Part shown: positions 16,470 through 25,617 of the stretch, one piece after another
Layout of the letters: every line of letters begins with the position of its first letter
How positions within the stretch are numbered: position 1 is the first letter of the stretch
NCBI RefSeq assembly: GCF_900105455.1
Contig: NZ_FNSF01000001.1
Span: 873,001-937,000, forward strand
Source: Tenacibaculum sp. MAR_2009_124
GTDB lineage: Bacteria > Bacteroidota > Bacteroidia > Flavobacteriales > Flavobacteriaceae
Reading direction: 5' to 3'
Length of the DNA stretch: 64,000 nt
Made by a program: the position numbers and the translations under genes
The notes under the pieces: generated by a model
Told to the model about the DNA's origin: nothing
Database searches by the model: none
Seen by the model: the letters and a program-made list of their open reading frames with translations, nothing else

Positions 16470-17519
16470 TTACTTTTCGTACATTTCCGCATAATATTCT
16501 TGGTAGCTACCGCTGGTAATATTTTCTACCCAAGCTTTATTTTCTAAATACCATGTTACGGTTTTCTCTATACCTTCCTCAAATTGAAGAGAAGGCTTCC
16601 AACCTAATTCTGAATTTAACTTGCTCGAATCAATAGCATATCTATAATCATGACCTGCCCTGTCCTTTACATAAGTAATTAACTCATTAGAAGTTCCTTC
16701 GGATCTTCCCAAATGTTTATCTACTGTTTTTATAATAAGCTTAATCAAGTCGATATTTTTCCATTCATTAAAACCTCCAATATTATAGGTTTCTCCAATA
16801 CGACCTTTATGAAAAATTACATCTATAGCCTTTGCATGATCTTCAACAAACAACCAATCACGTACATTATTACCTTCTCCGTAAACTGGAAGTTTTTTAT
16901 TGTTACAGATATTATTAATAAATAACGGAATTAGTTTCTCTGGAAATTGGTGTGAACCATAGTTATTAGAACAATTTGAGATTGTTATAGGTAAACCGTA
17001 TGTGTCATAAAAAGATCTGACAAAATGATCTGAAGACGCTTTCGATGCAGAATATGGCGAATGAGGATCATAAGAAGTTTTCTCTGTAAAATATCCTGAA
17101 TCAGAAAGTGTTCCATAAACTTCATCTGTTGAAACATGATAAAATAATTTGTTTTTAAAGTCGTCTTTCCAAAATTCTTTTGCCGCTTGAAGTAAACTTA
17201 ATGTTCCAATAATGTTTGTCTTAGCAAAAGAAAAAGGATCTAGTATCGATCTATCTACATGAGATTCAGCTGCAAGATGAATAACACCATCTATTTGATG
17301 TTTCTCAAAAATGGTTTTCATTAAATCAAGATTACAGATATCTTCTTTTATAAAAGTGTAATTATCATAATTTTGAATATCTTTTAAGTTCTCTAAATTT
17401 CCAGCATATGTTAGGAGATCAAGATTTATAATATTATAATTGGGATATGAGTTTAAAAATAAGCGAACTACATGAGATCCGATAAATCCGGCTCCACCTG
17501 TTATCAAAATGTTTTTCAT
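16470..17519 (-). CDS. rfbB: dTDP-glucose 4,6-dehydratase
   Basis: A 349-residue extended short-chain dehydrogenase that converts dTDP-glucose to dTDP-4-keto-6-deoxyglucose, step 2 of dTDP-L-rhamnose synthesis. NAD-binding GGAGFIGSH lies at residues 8-16. The active site has STDEVYG and the YSASK Tyr-x-x-x-Lys pair. The RfbB-specific SNNYG(S/P)xQFPEKLIPLF and DWLFVEDH segments are present. Last gene of the rfbA-rfbC-rfbD-rfbB run, 107 bases after rfbD. That gap could hold an extra promoter, but none was clearly seen. Confidence 0.98.
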   Translation of the reverse strand: MKNILITGGAGFIGSHVVRLFLNSYPNYNIINLDLLTYAGNLENLKDIQNYDNYTFIKEDICNLDLMKTIFEKHQIDGVIHLAAESHVDRSILDPFSFAKTNIIGTLSLLQAAKEFWKDDFKNKLFYHVSTDEVYGTLSDSGYFTEKTSYDPHSPYSASKASSDHFVRSFYDTYGLPITISNCSNNYGSHQFPEKLIPLFINNICNNKKLPVYGEGNNVRDWLFVEDHAKAIDVIFHKGRIGETYNIGGFNEWKNIDLIKLIIKTVDKHLGRSEGTSNELITYVKDRAGHDYRYAIDSSKLNSELGWKPSLQFEEGIEKTVTWYLENKAWVENITSGSYQEYYAEMYEK

Positions 17520-17626
17520 ATTTCTATTATTTTTTAATGGTAAAAATGTAACTATATGTGTTTAAAAAAAATTGTTGTCTTAGAGTTTATTTAGTGTATC
17601 AATTACTTTAAACATATCAGTTCATA

Positions 17627-18487
17627 TTATTTCTTTGCAATGATTTCTATACATTGCTTTAAAGAGTCTCTCCAATGAGGGATTTCAATTGAAAAATCTC
17701 TTTTTATTTTAGACTTATTCAATAAAGAGTAGCTGGGTCTTTGAGCTAAGGTTGGATAGTCTTTCGTTTCAATCGGTATTAGCTTACAGTCAATTTCTCC
17801 TAGTTCCATTATACTTTTTGCAAAATCATACCAAGAAGCAACTCCTTCGTTTGAATAATGATAAATCTTTGAGGTTTTCGATAAATTCTTGTCAATCAAA
17901 CTTAAACATAATTTAGCTAAATCTTTGGCATAAGTAGGTGTGCCTATTTGATCTGATATAACTCGTAAATGCCCTTTTTCAGTTCCCAAGCGAAGCATAG
18001 TTTTTACAAAGTTATGCCCATAACTAGAATATACCCAAGAAGTACGTATAATTATACTTTGTATCGTAGCATCGATTACGTATTGTTCTCCGTTTCTTTT
18101 TGTACTTCCATATACGCCAAGAGGATTGACTTCGTCTGTTTCTTGATAGGGTAAATGACTTTGTCCATTAAAAACGTAATCCGTGGAAATATGAATTAAT
18201 TTACCTTCTTTAGGTAGAGCAGATATTAAATTTTTAACCCCTTCAGCATTTACATTTTCAGCTAATTCAGATTCCGATTCTGCTTTATCAACTGCCGTAT
18301 AAGCTGCACAATTAATGACAACATTAATATTGTTATTTTCAATATATTTGTTAATATTTACTTTGTCAGTAATATTTACTTTACTAGAGTTTTCAAAAAA
18401 AAACTGATGGTTTGTTTTGTAGTATTTTGATACTTCTTTTATTTCAGAACCTAATTGTCCTGAAGCTCCTGTAACGAGTATATTCAT
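17627..18487 (-). CDS. rfbD: dTDP-4-dehydrorhamnose reductase
   Basis: A 286-residue NADPH-dependent reductase that makes dTDP-L-rhamnose, the final step. The nucleotide-binding motif is VTGASGQLGSEI. HISTDYVFNG(Q) and the YGSTKRNGE Tyr-x-x-x-Lys segment form the active site, with RTSWVYSSYGHNFVKTM following. One base separates it from rfbC. Length is normal. Confidence 0.97.
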   Translation of the reverse strand: MNILVTGASGQLGSEIKEVSKYYKTNHQFFFENSSKVNITDKVNINKYIENNNINVVINCAAYTAVDKAESESELAENVNAEGVKNLISALPKEGKLIHISTDYVFNGQSHLPYQETDEVNPLGVYGSTKRNGEQYVIDATIQSIIIRTSWVYSSYGHNFVKTMLRLGTEKGHLRVISDQIGTPTYAKDLAKLCLSLIDKNLSKTSKIYHYSNEGVASWYDFAKSIMELGEIDCKLIPIETKDYPTLAQRPSYSLLNKSKIKRDFSIEIPHWRDSLKQCIEIIAKK

Positions 18488-18488
18488 A

Positions 18489-19043
18489 TTAATAGGTAAA
18501 AGGGCTTTCTAAATTTTTAAACATATCTAACTCCTTGTCTTTGTCTGATAACACAAATTTTTCACTTTCAATACCCCAATCAATATTTAAAATTTGATCA
18601 TTCCAAATAATTCCCGAATCATATTCAGGAGCATACCGATTATCAACTTTATAGGAGAAAATGGCTTCCTCAGAAAGTACTACAAAACCATGAGCAAATC
18701 CTCGAGGAATAAACAATTGCTTTTTGTTTTCTTCTGATAACTCTACAGAAACATAGTCACCAAAGGTAGGAGAACCTTTTCGTATGTCCACCGCTACATC
18801 TAACACTTTTCCTTGTATGCATCTTACCAGTTTTGCTTGAGCATATGGAGGTTTTTGAAAATGTAAACCTCGGAGCACGCCTTTTGAGGATTTAGACTCG
18901 TTATCTTGAACAAAATTTATTTTATGAACATATTCTTCAAACTGCTTTGCATTAAATGATTCAAAAAAATAACCTCTTTCGTCTCCAAATACCTTAGGTT
19001 CAATAATGGTAAGGTTTGGGATTTTTGTCGCTATAAAATTCAT
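18489..19043 (-). CDS. rfbC: dTDP-4-dehydrorhamnose 3,5-epimerase
   Basis: A 184-residue cupin epimerase that inverts C3 and C5 of the dTDP-4-keto-6-deoxyhexose, step 3 of the rhamnose pathway. Signature parts are FGDERGYFFESF, KGVLRGLHFQKPP (catalytic His), CIQGKVLDVAVDIRKGSPTFG and FIPRGFAHGFVVLSE. It is 5 bases from rfbA and 1 base from rfbD, in one operon. Confidence 0.98.
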   Translation of the reverse strand: MNFIATKIPNLTIIEPKVFGDERGYFFESFNAKQFEEYVHKINFVQDNESKSSKGVLRGLHFQKPPYAQAKLVRCIQGKVLDVAVDIRKGSPTFGDYVSVELSEENKKQLFIPRGFAHGFVVLSEEAIFSYKVDNRYAPEYDSGIIWNDQILNIDWGIESEKFVLSDKDKELDMFKNLESPFTY

Positions 19044-19048
19044 TTTTA

Positions 19049-19921
19049 TTATTTAACTAAGTTTAATAAATACTGTCCGTATTTGTTCTTTTTTAAAGGT
19101 TGAGCTAAACGTTTTATTTGTTCTTTATCAATGTACCCCATAAATAAAGCAATTTCCTCTAAACAAGCTACTTTTAAACCTTGTCGTTTTTCAATTGTTT
19201 CAATAAATTGCCCAGCTTCCATTAATGAGTCGTGAGTACCTGTGTCTAACCATGCAAATCCTCTACCCATAAGTTCAACCTTTAAATTTTGTTGTTCTAA
19301 ATAGGCTTGATTTACTGATGTAATTTCTAATTCTCCTCTATCGGATGGATTGACTTCTTTGGCTATCTTAATTACGCTATTGGGGTAAAAATACAAGCCT
19401 ACTACAGCATAATCAGATTTAGGATATTGCGGCTTTTCTTCAATAGAAATTACTTTACCAGTTTTATCAAATTCAGCAACGCCATAACGCTCTGGGTCGG
19501 CTACATAATAACCAAATACGGTAGCTTTTCCTTCTTTTTCTACATTACTTTTAGCATTAGCTAACATTTCCGTTAAACCATGTCCGTAAAAAATATTATC
19601 TCCTAAAATCATACAAACATTATCGTCTCCAATAAACTCTTCTCCAATGATAAAGGCCTGTGCCAAACCATCGGGTGATGGTTGCGCCTTGTAGTGTAAG
19701 TGTAAACCTAGCTCTTTACCATCTCCTAGTAATTGCTCGAAATTAGGTAAGTCATGAGGAGTTGAAATAATTAGTATATCACGTATGCCCGATAGCATTA
19801 GAACAGACAACGGATAATAAATCATAGGTTTATCATATATGGGTAAAAGTTGTTTTGATACTCCTTTCGTTATTGGATATAATCTTGTCCCTGAACCTCC
19901 TGCGAGAATAATACCTTTCAT
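19049..19921 (-). CDS. rfbA: Glucose-1-phosphate thymidylyltransferase
   Basis: A 290-residue nucleotidyltransferase that joins dTTP and glucose-1-phosphate to dTDP-glucose, step 1 of dTDP-L-rhamnose synthesis. It has the pyrophosphorylase signature [11 protein letters not shown] (8-18), then [27 protein letters not shown] and the substrate segment [19 protein letters not shown]. First gene of rfbACDB. The product feeds the surface-glycan glycosyltransferases further along the window (inference). Confidence 0.98.
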   Translation of the reverse strand: MKGIILAGGSGTRLYPITKGVSKQLLPIYDKPMIYYPLSVLMLSGIRDILIISTPHDLPNFEQLLGDGKELGLHLHYKAQPSPDGLAQAFIIGEEFIGDDNVCMILGDNIFYGHGLTEMLANAKSNVEKEGKATVFGYYVADPERYGVAEFDKTGKVISIEEKPQYPKSDYAVVGLYFYPNSVIKIAKEVNPSDRGELEITSVNQAYLEQQNLKVELMGRGFAWLDTGTHDSLMEAGQFIETIEKRQGLKVACLEEIALFMGYIDKEQIKRLAQPLKKNKYGQYLLNLVK

Positions 19922-20312
19922 AAAGTTGGTGTATTTTTAGGATGCTAATTTATAAAAAAAATAAGGGGTTGTAAGGAATATGGTGGTTTAGTTTACAGAA
20001 AGGTTACTGCCCATAAGTAAATTTTATTGAATCATTTTGATGTTAAGGAGCTTATATTTTAAAAACAATACTCGTTATGATTGTGATCCTAATATTAAAC
20101 AATTAATTAGCTTCTATTTCGTAATTATTTTGCTGTAGAGTATATCTATAACGAAGATTATTGGTTGATTTTGTTGTTCTCGTTTTCATGTATGTTTTTT
20201 GCACTATCCTCAAATTTATTTGGTACAATCAACCAATTTTGGTTGGTTGTATAATATCAATTTACAAGAAAATTATAAAATACTTCATTCTTGTAACTCT
20301 AAGAAATATTAT
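19922..20312. other. Gene-free interval (391 bp)
   Basis: Upstream of rfbA and downstream of mazG. A hairpin pairing TACAATCAACCAA with TTGGTTGGTTGTA (20224-20251, one G-T pair) lies about 60 bases after the mazG stop but has no U tract. No other signal was recognised. Confidence 0.45.
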
Positions 20313-21092
20313 CTATTTAAAAAACTTTTTAGATTGTTCCCAGATAACATCCATTTCAGATAATGTCATTTCAGATAAAGGCTTGCCAATTTTCTTAGTT
20401 TCTTTTTCTAGATATTGGAAACGGTTGATAAACTTTTTATTGGTTTTTTCAAGAGCATTTTCAGGGTTTACATTAATAAATCGAGCGTAATTTATCATGG
20501 AGAATAACACATCACCGAATTCTTTTTCAATTTTTTCTGTGTCGTTATTTTTAATCTCGTCATTAAGTTCGGACAGTTCCTCCTGAACTTTATCCCAAAC
20601 TTGATGAGGCTCTTCCCAGTCGAATCCAACACCAGAAACTTTTTCTTGTATTCTGCTTGCTTTAACTAAAGCAGGAAGACTTTTAGGGACTCCCTCAAGA
20701 ACTGATTTTTTGCCTTCTTTTAGTTTAATTTTTTCCCAGTTCTGTTTTACCTCCTCTTCATTAGATACTTCAATATCTCCATAGATATGAGGGTGTCTTT
20801 CAATAAGTTTATCACAAATTGAATTGGCGACGTCAGCGATGTCGAAAGCTTTTTGTTCACTTCCTATTTTAGAATAAAAAACGATGTGCAAAAGCACATC
20901 GCCTAATTCTTTTTTTATTTCTTCCAAATCATTATCTAAAATGGCATCAGTTAACTCGTAGGTTTCTTCAATTGTTAAATGTCTTAAACTTTGTAAAGTT
21001 TGTTTTTTATCCCAAGGACACTTCTCACGAAGTTCATCCATAATATCTAACAAACGATTAAAAGCTGCCAATTGTTCTTTACGAGAATTCAT
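20313..21092 (-). CDS. mazG: Nucleoside triphosphate pyrophosphohydrolase MazG
   Basis: A 259-residue tandem MazG protein that hydrolyses NTPs and dNTPs to monophosphates, a house-cleaning function. The first domain has CPWDKKQTLQSLRHLTIEE with the EExxE-type metal site followed by ELGDVLLHIVFYS. The linker QNWEKIKLKEGKKSVLEGVP is typical. The second domain has EELSELNDEI and EKEFGDVLFSMINYAR. Both metal-binding helices look intact. Last gene of the ruvX-def-DUF5606-mazG run. Confidence 0.97.
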   Translation of the reverse strand: MNSRKEQLAAFNRLLDIMDELREKCPWDKKQTLQSLRHLTIEETYELTDAILDNDLEEIKKELGDVLLHIVFYSKIGSEQKAFDIADVANSICDKLIERHPHIYGDIEVSNEEEVKQNWEKIKLKEGKKSVLEGVPKSLPALVKASRIQEKVSGVGFDWEEPHQVWDKVQEELSELNDEIKNNDTEKIEKEFGDVLFSMINYARFINVNPENALEKTNKKFINRFQYLEKETKKIGKPLSEMTLSEMDVIWEQSKKFFK

Positions 21093-21129
21093 CTGCTTAT
21101 TTTTTAGTAATAATCTTTAAGTCTCTAAT

Positions 21130-21555
21130 TTATTCTTCTTCTTCAGAACCTACAGGTTCCTCTGCAGCAAGAGTACTGAAATCAAACTTGGCACTTACCA
21201 AGATATTGTACCATTGAATTACCTTTTTAACATTAGAAGCATATACTCTTTCTTCGTCGAAACCAGGTAAAATTTCTGAAAAATAAGATAACAATGTTTT
21301 ATTGCTTTCTTTATGAGAAATCCCTTCTTTTCCGTCTTCTTTATCGGCAATATTCTTAATTACCTGCGCCAAAGGAATCTCCTCTTCATACGTGTAAATA
21401 GCAATATTTTCTAATAAACTTACATTGTGAGTAGCTGTAATTGGAAAACGTTTATCATCTACAATTGATTTTACAATAACACCAGTTTTTGTCTGAGATA
21501 AAATTTCGAATAAACCAGGTTTTCCAGTTACGGCAATAATTTTACTAAATTCCAT
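21130..21555 (-). CDS. DUF5606 domain-containing protein
   Basis: A 141-residue protein conserved in Bacteroidetes next to def and mazG. The N-terminal ~50 residues (MEFSKIIAVTGKPGLFEIL, then VKSIVDDKRFPIT) look like a small beta-barrel. A helical part with LLSYFSEILPGFDEERVYASNVKKV follows, and the tail is Glu-rich. No catalytic motif and no signal peptide, so it is probably cytosolic; function is unknown. It lies 26 bases after def and 37 before mazG. Confidence 0.88.
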   Translation of the reverse strand: MEFSKIIAVTGKPGLFEILSQTKTGVIVKSIVDDKRFPITATHNVSLLENIAIYTYEEEIPLAQVIKNIADKEDGKEGISHKESNKTLLSYFSEILPGFDEERVYASNVKKVIQWYNILVSAKFDFSTLAAEEPVGSEEEE

Positions 21556-21581
21556 ATATTATTTAAAAATTTAACGTCGTT

Positions 21582-22166
21582 TTATTTTTTTCTATTAGGG
21601 AAGCGCATTCTGTATCCAGGATCAATTTTCCCATTAGAAATTTTCTCTAATTTTTTCTTTAAAAGTCTTTTCTTTAGAGAAGATAATTTATCTGTAAATA
21701 ACACTCCTTCAATATGATCATATTCATGTTGAAAAACTCTTGCAGGTAAACCAGTTAAGGTTTCAGTATGAGTTTCGAAGTTTTCATTTTGATATTCGAT
21801 CGTAATTGATTCTTGTCTGAAAACATCTTCTCTTACTTCGGGAATACTAAGACATCCTTCGTTGAAAGCCCATTCGTCACCTTCTTCTTTAATAATTTTA
21901 GCGTTAATAAATACTCTGTTAAAGCTTTCTAACACCTTTTTTTCTTCTTCGGTAACATCATCATCTTCCGCAAACGGAGTGGCATCAATTAAGAATAAAC
22001 GAATATCTTTTCCTATTTGAGGAGCGGCTAACCCAACCCCTTGAGCATTGTACATTGTTTGTCTCATATCCTCAATTAATTTTTCTAAATTAGGATAATC
22101 AGCATCAATCTCTTTTCCAACTTTACGTAATACTGGATCACCGTATGCTACTATGGGTAAAATCAT
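21582..22166 (-). CDS. def: Peptide deformylase
   Basis: A 194-residue iron/zinc peptide deformylase that removes the N-terminal formyl group from nascent proteins. All three motifs are intact: GVGLAAPQ (43-50), EGCLS (103-107) and HEYDH (147-151), giving the Cys-His-His metal site. A mid-protein acidic insert (about 64-80) is common in Bacteroidetes. A -7 box (22195-22188, minus strand) suggests its own promoter besides read-through from ruvX. Confidence 0.98.
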   Translation of the reverse strand: MILPIVAYGDPVLRKVGKEIDADYPNLEKLIEDMRQTMYNAQGVGLAAPQIGKDIRLFLIDATPFAEDDDVTEEEKKVLESFNRVFINAKIIKEEGDEWAFNEGCLSIPEVREDVFRQESITIEYQNENFETHTETLTGLPARVFQHEYDHIEGVLFTDKLSSLKKRLLKKKLEKISNGKIDPGYRMRFPNRKK

Positions 22167-22187
22167 TTATTTTATTTTTAACGTGGG

Positions 22188-22195
22188 CAAAAATA
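22188..22195 (-). promoter_or_regulatory. -7 box before def
   Basis: Minus-strand TATTTTTG, an exact TAnnTTTG match, 21 bases upstream of the def ATG and between ruvX and def. No -33 TTG was found. Confidence 0.45.
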
Positions 22196-22220
22196 CAAAG
22201 AATGGTTCTCTGAAAAAAAA

Positions 22221-22631
22221 CTATTTGCTGTATAAATAAGATTGAAGGATAATCGTGGCACTTATTTCATCAATTAACGCTTTGTTCTGTCGTTGTTTTT
22301 TCTTTAAGCCACTATCAATCATTGTTTGAAAAGCCATTTTTGAAGTGAAACGTTCATCGATACGTTTTACAGGTATCATTGGAATCTCTTTAGAAATTTG
22401 TTTCAAAAAAGGAGTGATGAGAACTTCACTTTCGCTCGCAGTATTATTCAATCGTTTTGGTTCACCTATTACAAAGAGCTCTACATTTTCCTTTTTAACA
22501 TATTCCTTTAAAAACAAAATAAGTTCACTTGTATTTATAGTAGCAAGTCCAGAAGCTATAATTTGAAGCTCGTCAGTAACCGCTATTCCTGTTCGTTTTT
22601 TTCCATAATCAATGGCAAGAATTCTACCCAT
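22221..22631 (-). CDS. ruvX: Holliday junction resolvase RuvX (YqgF family)
   Basis: A 136-residue RNase H-fold protein, chosen from the ATG at 22631 (MGRILAIDYGKKRTGIAVTD). Seven upstream residues of the longer frame do not fit the family. The first catalytic Asp is in AIDYGKKRTG. FVIGEPKRLN supplies the second acidic residue, and VKRIDERFTSKMA and the final DEISATIILQSYL segment are typical. The family is proposed to resolve Holliday junctions or process pre-16S rRNA ends. First gene of the run with def, DUF5606 and mazG, 54 bases before def. Confidence 0.95.
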   Translation of the reverse strand: MGRILAIDYGKKRTGIAVTDELQIIASGLATINTSELILFLKEYVKKENVELFVIGEPKRLNNTASESEVLITPFLKQISKEIPMIPVKRIDERFTSKMAFQTMIDSGLKKKQRQNKALIDEISATIILQSYLYSK

Positions 22632-22726
22632 GTATTCGTTCTTTTTGAGCAAAAATAGTGAATTTTAACAAGAGCCTGTTTTCTGTTTAAAAAATGTATC
22701 TTCGTGTTCAATTCAAGAACACAATT

Positions 22727-22734
22727 TATATTTG
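22727..22734 (+). promoter_or_regulatory. -7 box of dapD
   Basis: TATATTTG followed by CGAG, 18 bases before the dapD ATG at 22753. It overlaps the TTG at 22732, which rules that codon out as the start. Confidence 0.6.
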
Positions 22735-22752
22735 CGAGAAATAAGTTTTAAG

Positions 22753-23568
22753 ATGACAGAATTACAATCTATTATAGAAAAAGCGTGGGATAACCGTGAT
22801 TTATTAAAAGAAAAAGAAACAATTGATTCGATAAGAAAAGTTGTTGATTTATTAGATAGTGGTGAATTAAGAGTTGCTGAGCCTACTAATGACGGTTGGC
22901 AAGTGAATGAATGGGTAAAGAAAGCAGTAGTTTTATATTTCCCAATTCAGAAAATGGAAACTTTAGAAGCTGGAATTTTTGAATATCATGATAAAATTCC
23001 TTTAAAGAGAAATTATAAAGAAAAGGGAATTAGAGTGGTTCCTAATGCAGTAGCAAGACATGGTGCATATATATCATCTGGAACTATATTAATGCCTAGT
23101 TATGTGAATATTGGAGCATATGTTGATGAAGGGACTATGGTTGATACATGGGCTACTGTTGGTTCATGTGCACAAATAGGAAAGAATGTTCACTTATCTG
23201 GAGGTGTTGGAATTGGAGGAGTATTAGAGCCATTACAAGCTGCACCAGTAATTATAGAAGATAACGCTTTTATTGGATCAAGATGTATCGTTGTAGAAGG
23301 AGTTAGAGTAGAGAAGGAGGCTGTACTTGGAGCAAATGTAGTGTTGACTGCATCTACAAAAATTATTGACGTTACTGGAGATGAGCCAGTTGAAATGAAA
23401 GGTAGAGTTCCTGCAAGGTCTGTTGTAATTCCAGGAAGTTACACAAAGAAGTTTAAGGCTGGAGAATACAATGTTCCATGTGCATTAATTATTGGAAAAC
23501 GTAAGGAAAGTACAAACAAAAAAACATCATTAAACGATGCACTTCGTGAATATGATGTAGCGGTATAG
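22753..23568 (+). CDS. dapD: 2,3,4,5-tetrahydropyridine-2,6-dicarboxylate N-succinyltransferase
   Basis: A 271-residue left-handed beta-helix acyltransferase of the succinylase branch of lysine/diaminopimelate synthesis. Start at the ATG at 22753 (MTELQSIIEKAWDNRD); a seven-residue extension from a TTG is rejected because it lies in the promoter. Signature parts are VRVVPNAVARHGAYI, VNIGAYVDEGTMVDTWATVGSCAQIG, HLSGGVGIGGVLEP and VIPGSY. Diaminopimelate feeds peptidoglycan and, via lysA at 8-9 kb, lysine. Monocistronic or leading into the glycosyltransferases 71 bases downstream. Confidence 0.98.
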   Translation: MTELQSIIEKAWDNRDLLKEKETIDSIRKVVDLLDSGELRVAEPTNDGWQVNEWVKKAVVLYFPIQKMETLEAGIFEYHDKIPLKRNYKEKGIRVVPNAVARHGAYISSGTILMPSYVNIGAYVDEGTMVDTWATVGSCAQIGKNVHLSGGVGIGGVLEPLQAAPVIIEDNAFIGSRCIVVEGVRVEKEAVLGANVVLTASTKIIDVTGDEPVEMKGRVPARSVVIPGSYTKKFKAGEYNVPCALIIGKRKESTNKKTSLNDALREYDVAV

Positions 23569-23639
23569 TTCTTATTAAGAATTAAAAAATATATTTTGAT
23601 TAACTAAGTTTTTTATTAATCTTTGAGAAAAAATTATAG

Positions 23640-24380
23640 TTGATAAAATTAACAGTAATCATACCAACATTAAATGAAGAGTCCAACGTTCAAAGAGCGT
23701 TGGATTCTGCTTTTTTTGCTGATGAAATTATTGTAATAGATTCTTTTAGTTCTGATACTACAGTTGATATAGTAAGTCAATCGGATGCAATTTTATTTCA
23801 ACGAAAATTCGATGATTTTTCTTCTCAAAAGAATTATGCTCTTCGTAAAGCATCCAATGAATGGATTTTTTTACTAGATGCAGATGAGGAGATTACTGAA
23901 GAGTTAAGAGACAGTATAATTTTTAATTTGAAGAGTAATGCTCTTCATTCTGGCTTTCTTTTAAAGAGAGATACTTTTATGAATGAAAGAAAATTACATT
24001 TTGGTGGTTTTCGAAATAATATTGTTCGTCTTTTTAAAAAGGAAGGTTCTTTTTATGAAGGGCTGGTTCATGAACAAATTCAAATAGACGGATCTATCGG
24101 AAAGCTGAAGGGTAACTTAAATCATTATACATTTACCAATTTTAAACAATTTAAAAGGAAAATAGACCATTATGCTCAATTAAGAGCGTCAGAACTTTAT
24201 TCCAAGCAAAAAAAGGTAACTTTGTATCATGAATGGATCAAGCCATTTGCCCGATTTGTAATTCACTATATTATTAAGCTAGGATGTTTAGATGGGAAAC
24301 GAGGATTCCAGTTTTCCTATTTAATATCGTACGGTGTTTGGAAAAGGTTCCAGTTATTAAAAAAACTAAACAATACATAG
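23640..24380 (+). CDS. Glycosyltransferase family 2 (LPS core type)
   Basis: A 246-residue GT-A glycosyltransferase starting with TTG at 23640; an in-frame TAG immediately upstream and the family-typical opening IKLTVIIPTLNEESNV fix this start. IVIDSFSSDTTVDI and the metal-binding DAD in FLLDADEEI follow. The later NIVRLFKKEGSFYEGLVHEQ segment and a basic C-terminal helix resemble WaaE/KdtX-like beta-glucosyltransferases that decorate LPS inner core. No transmembrane segments. The stop abuts the next start (24381), so the two glycosyltransferases are one operon. The exact sugar is not known. Confidence 0.88.
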   Translation: MIKLTVIIPTLNEESNVQRALDSAFFADEIIVIDSFSSDTTVDIVSQSDAILFQRKFDDFSSQKNYALRKASNEWIFLLDADEEITEELRDSIIFNLKSNALHSGFLLKRDTFMNERKLHFGGFRNNIVRLFKKEGSFYEGLVHEQIQIDGSIGKLKGNLNHYTFTNFKQFKRKIDHYAQLRASELYSKQKKVTLYHEWIKPFARFVIHYIIKLGCLDGKRGFQFSYLISYGVWKRFQLLKKLNNT

Positions 24381-25490
24381 ATGAAAATAGGATTTGATGC
24401 TAAACGTATTTTTCACAATACCACAGGATTGGGAAACTACAGTAGAGATTTAGTACGTATTTTGGATAGATATTGTCCTTCAAATTCTTATTATTTATAC
24501 AACCCTAAACCTAAAAAGGTAAAAAGGTTGAAGCTGGAGTCGTCAATGACGGAAGTTTTACCAAATACATGGTTTGGGAAGAAGTTATCATCGCTATGGA
24601 GACAGAAAGGTGTGATTACTCAAATTAAAAGTGACAATATTGATATATTTCATGGTTTATCTGGTGAAATTCCAAGAAAATTGAGAGAAAATGGAATAAA
24701 ATCTGTGGTTACAATCCATGATTTAATTTTTATGAGATATCCGGAATGGTACTCATACTTCGATAGAAAAATACATTTTTCCAAGTTTAAATATGCTGCT
24801 GAAAATGCAGATTGTGTGATTGCTATCAGTGAACAAACAAAGATGGATATTATAACGTATCTTAAAATTCCTGAATCAAAAATAAAAGTAGTTTATCAAG
24901 GTTGTCATAATGCTTTTAAAGTTGAAAGGACGAATGAAGAAAAGGAAAGTTTAAAAAAGAAGCTTAAATTACCAGAACGGTTTTTATTAAATGTAGGTAC
25001 TATTGAAAAAAGAAAAAATGCCTTAACGATCATAAAAACTTTAAAAAATATTAATGTTCCTTTAGTTATTGTTGGAAGAAAAACAAAGTACTTTCAGGAA
25101 ATAGAGCAATATATTTCACAGAATAACCTAGAGAAAAAAGTCATTTTTTTAGAAGGTTTGACGATGGAACAATTATCTACTTTATATCAATTGGCGGAAA
25201 TTTTTATTTATCCGAGTGTTTTTGAAGGATTTGGGATTCCAATCATAGAAGCGTTATTTTCGAAAACTCCAGTAATTACAACCGATAGCGGTGTATTCCC
25301 TGAAGCAGGAGGTAAATATTCAAGATATGTTAATCCCACAGATGTTACGGCAATGGAAAATGAAATAAAGTTGTTGTTATCATCAAGTGAATTGAGGGCT
25401 GAGATTGCTGGGGAAGGTTTTAAGTACGCTCAGAAGTTTAATGACAAGGATATTGCTACAAGTATGAATAGAATTTATTCTAACATCTGA
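24381..25490 (+). CDS. Glycosyltransferase family 4 (GT-B)
   Basis: A 369-residue retaining GT-B enzyme. The N-terminal Rossmann half opens MKIGFDAKRIFHNTTGLGNYSRDLVR. The linker has SVVTIHDLIFMRYPEWY and VIAISEQTKMDI. The C-terminal half has LLNVGTIEKRKN and the donor-binding PSVFEGFGIPIIEALFSKTPVITT with the EX7E glutamates. It is similar to mannosyl-/rhamnosyltransferases in LPS clusters. It follows the GT2 gene with no gap. An IS256 element begins about 45 bases after its stop, so the downstream part of the original operon may have been separated. Confidence 0.9.
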   Translation: MKIGFDAKRIFHNTTGLGNYSRDLVRILDRYCPSNSYYLYNPKPKKVKRLKLESSMTEVLPNTWFGKKLSSLWRQKGVITQIKSDNIDIFHGLSGEIPRKLRENGIKSVVTIHDLIFMRYPEWYSYFDRKIHFSKFKYAAENADCVIAISEQTKMDIITYLKIPESKIKVVYQGCHNAFKVERTNEEKESLKKKLKLPERFLLNVGTIEKRKNALTIIKTLKNINVPLVIVGRKTKYFQEIEQYISQNNLEKKVIFLEGLTMEQLSTLYQLAEIFIYPSVFEGFGIPIIEALFSKTPVITTDSGVFPEAGGKYSRYVNPTDVTAMENEIKLLLSSSELRAEIAGEGFKYAQKFNDKDIATSMNRIYSNI

Positions 25491-25552
25491 TAGTCTCTTT
25501 AGATATTATGATTATTTAAATGTGGCAGTATTTCATAAACTGTGTAAGTTTT

Positions 25553-25589
25553 AAAATCTCGGGGTTGAATTCAACCCCGAGATTTTTTT
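25553..25589 (+). terminator. Perfect 34-bp palindrome/terminator at the IS left end
   Basis: A 17-bp perfect stem AAAATCTCGGGGTTGAA/TTCAACCCCGAGATTTT (25553-25586) followed by a run of T. The inner part of the left inverted repeat lies in the first arm. It would stop transcripts arriving from the upstream glycosyltransferases before they reach the transposase. The right end has no such palindrome. Confidence 0.85.
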
Positions 25590-25617
25590 ATTCATTAACT
25601 TTAATTTTTACACATTT

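Noticed and set aside
20161..20490. 109-codon plus-strand frame upstream of and inside mazG
   Set aside because: It begins with TTG, runs antisense into mazG and has a composition of random AT-rich sequence.
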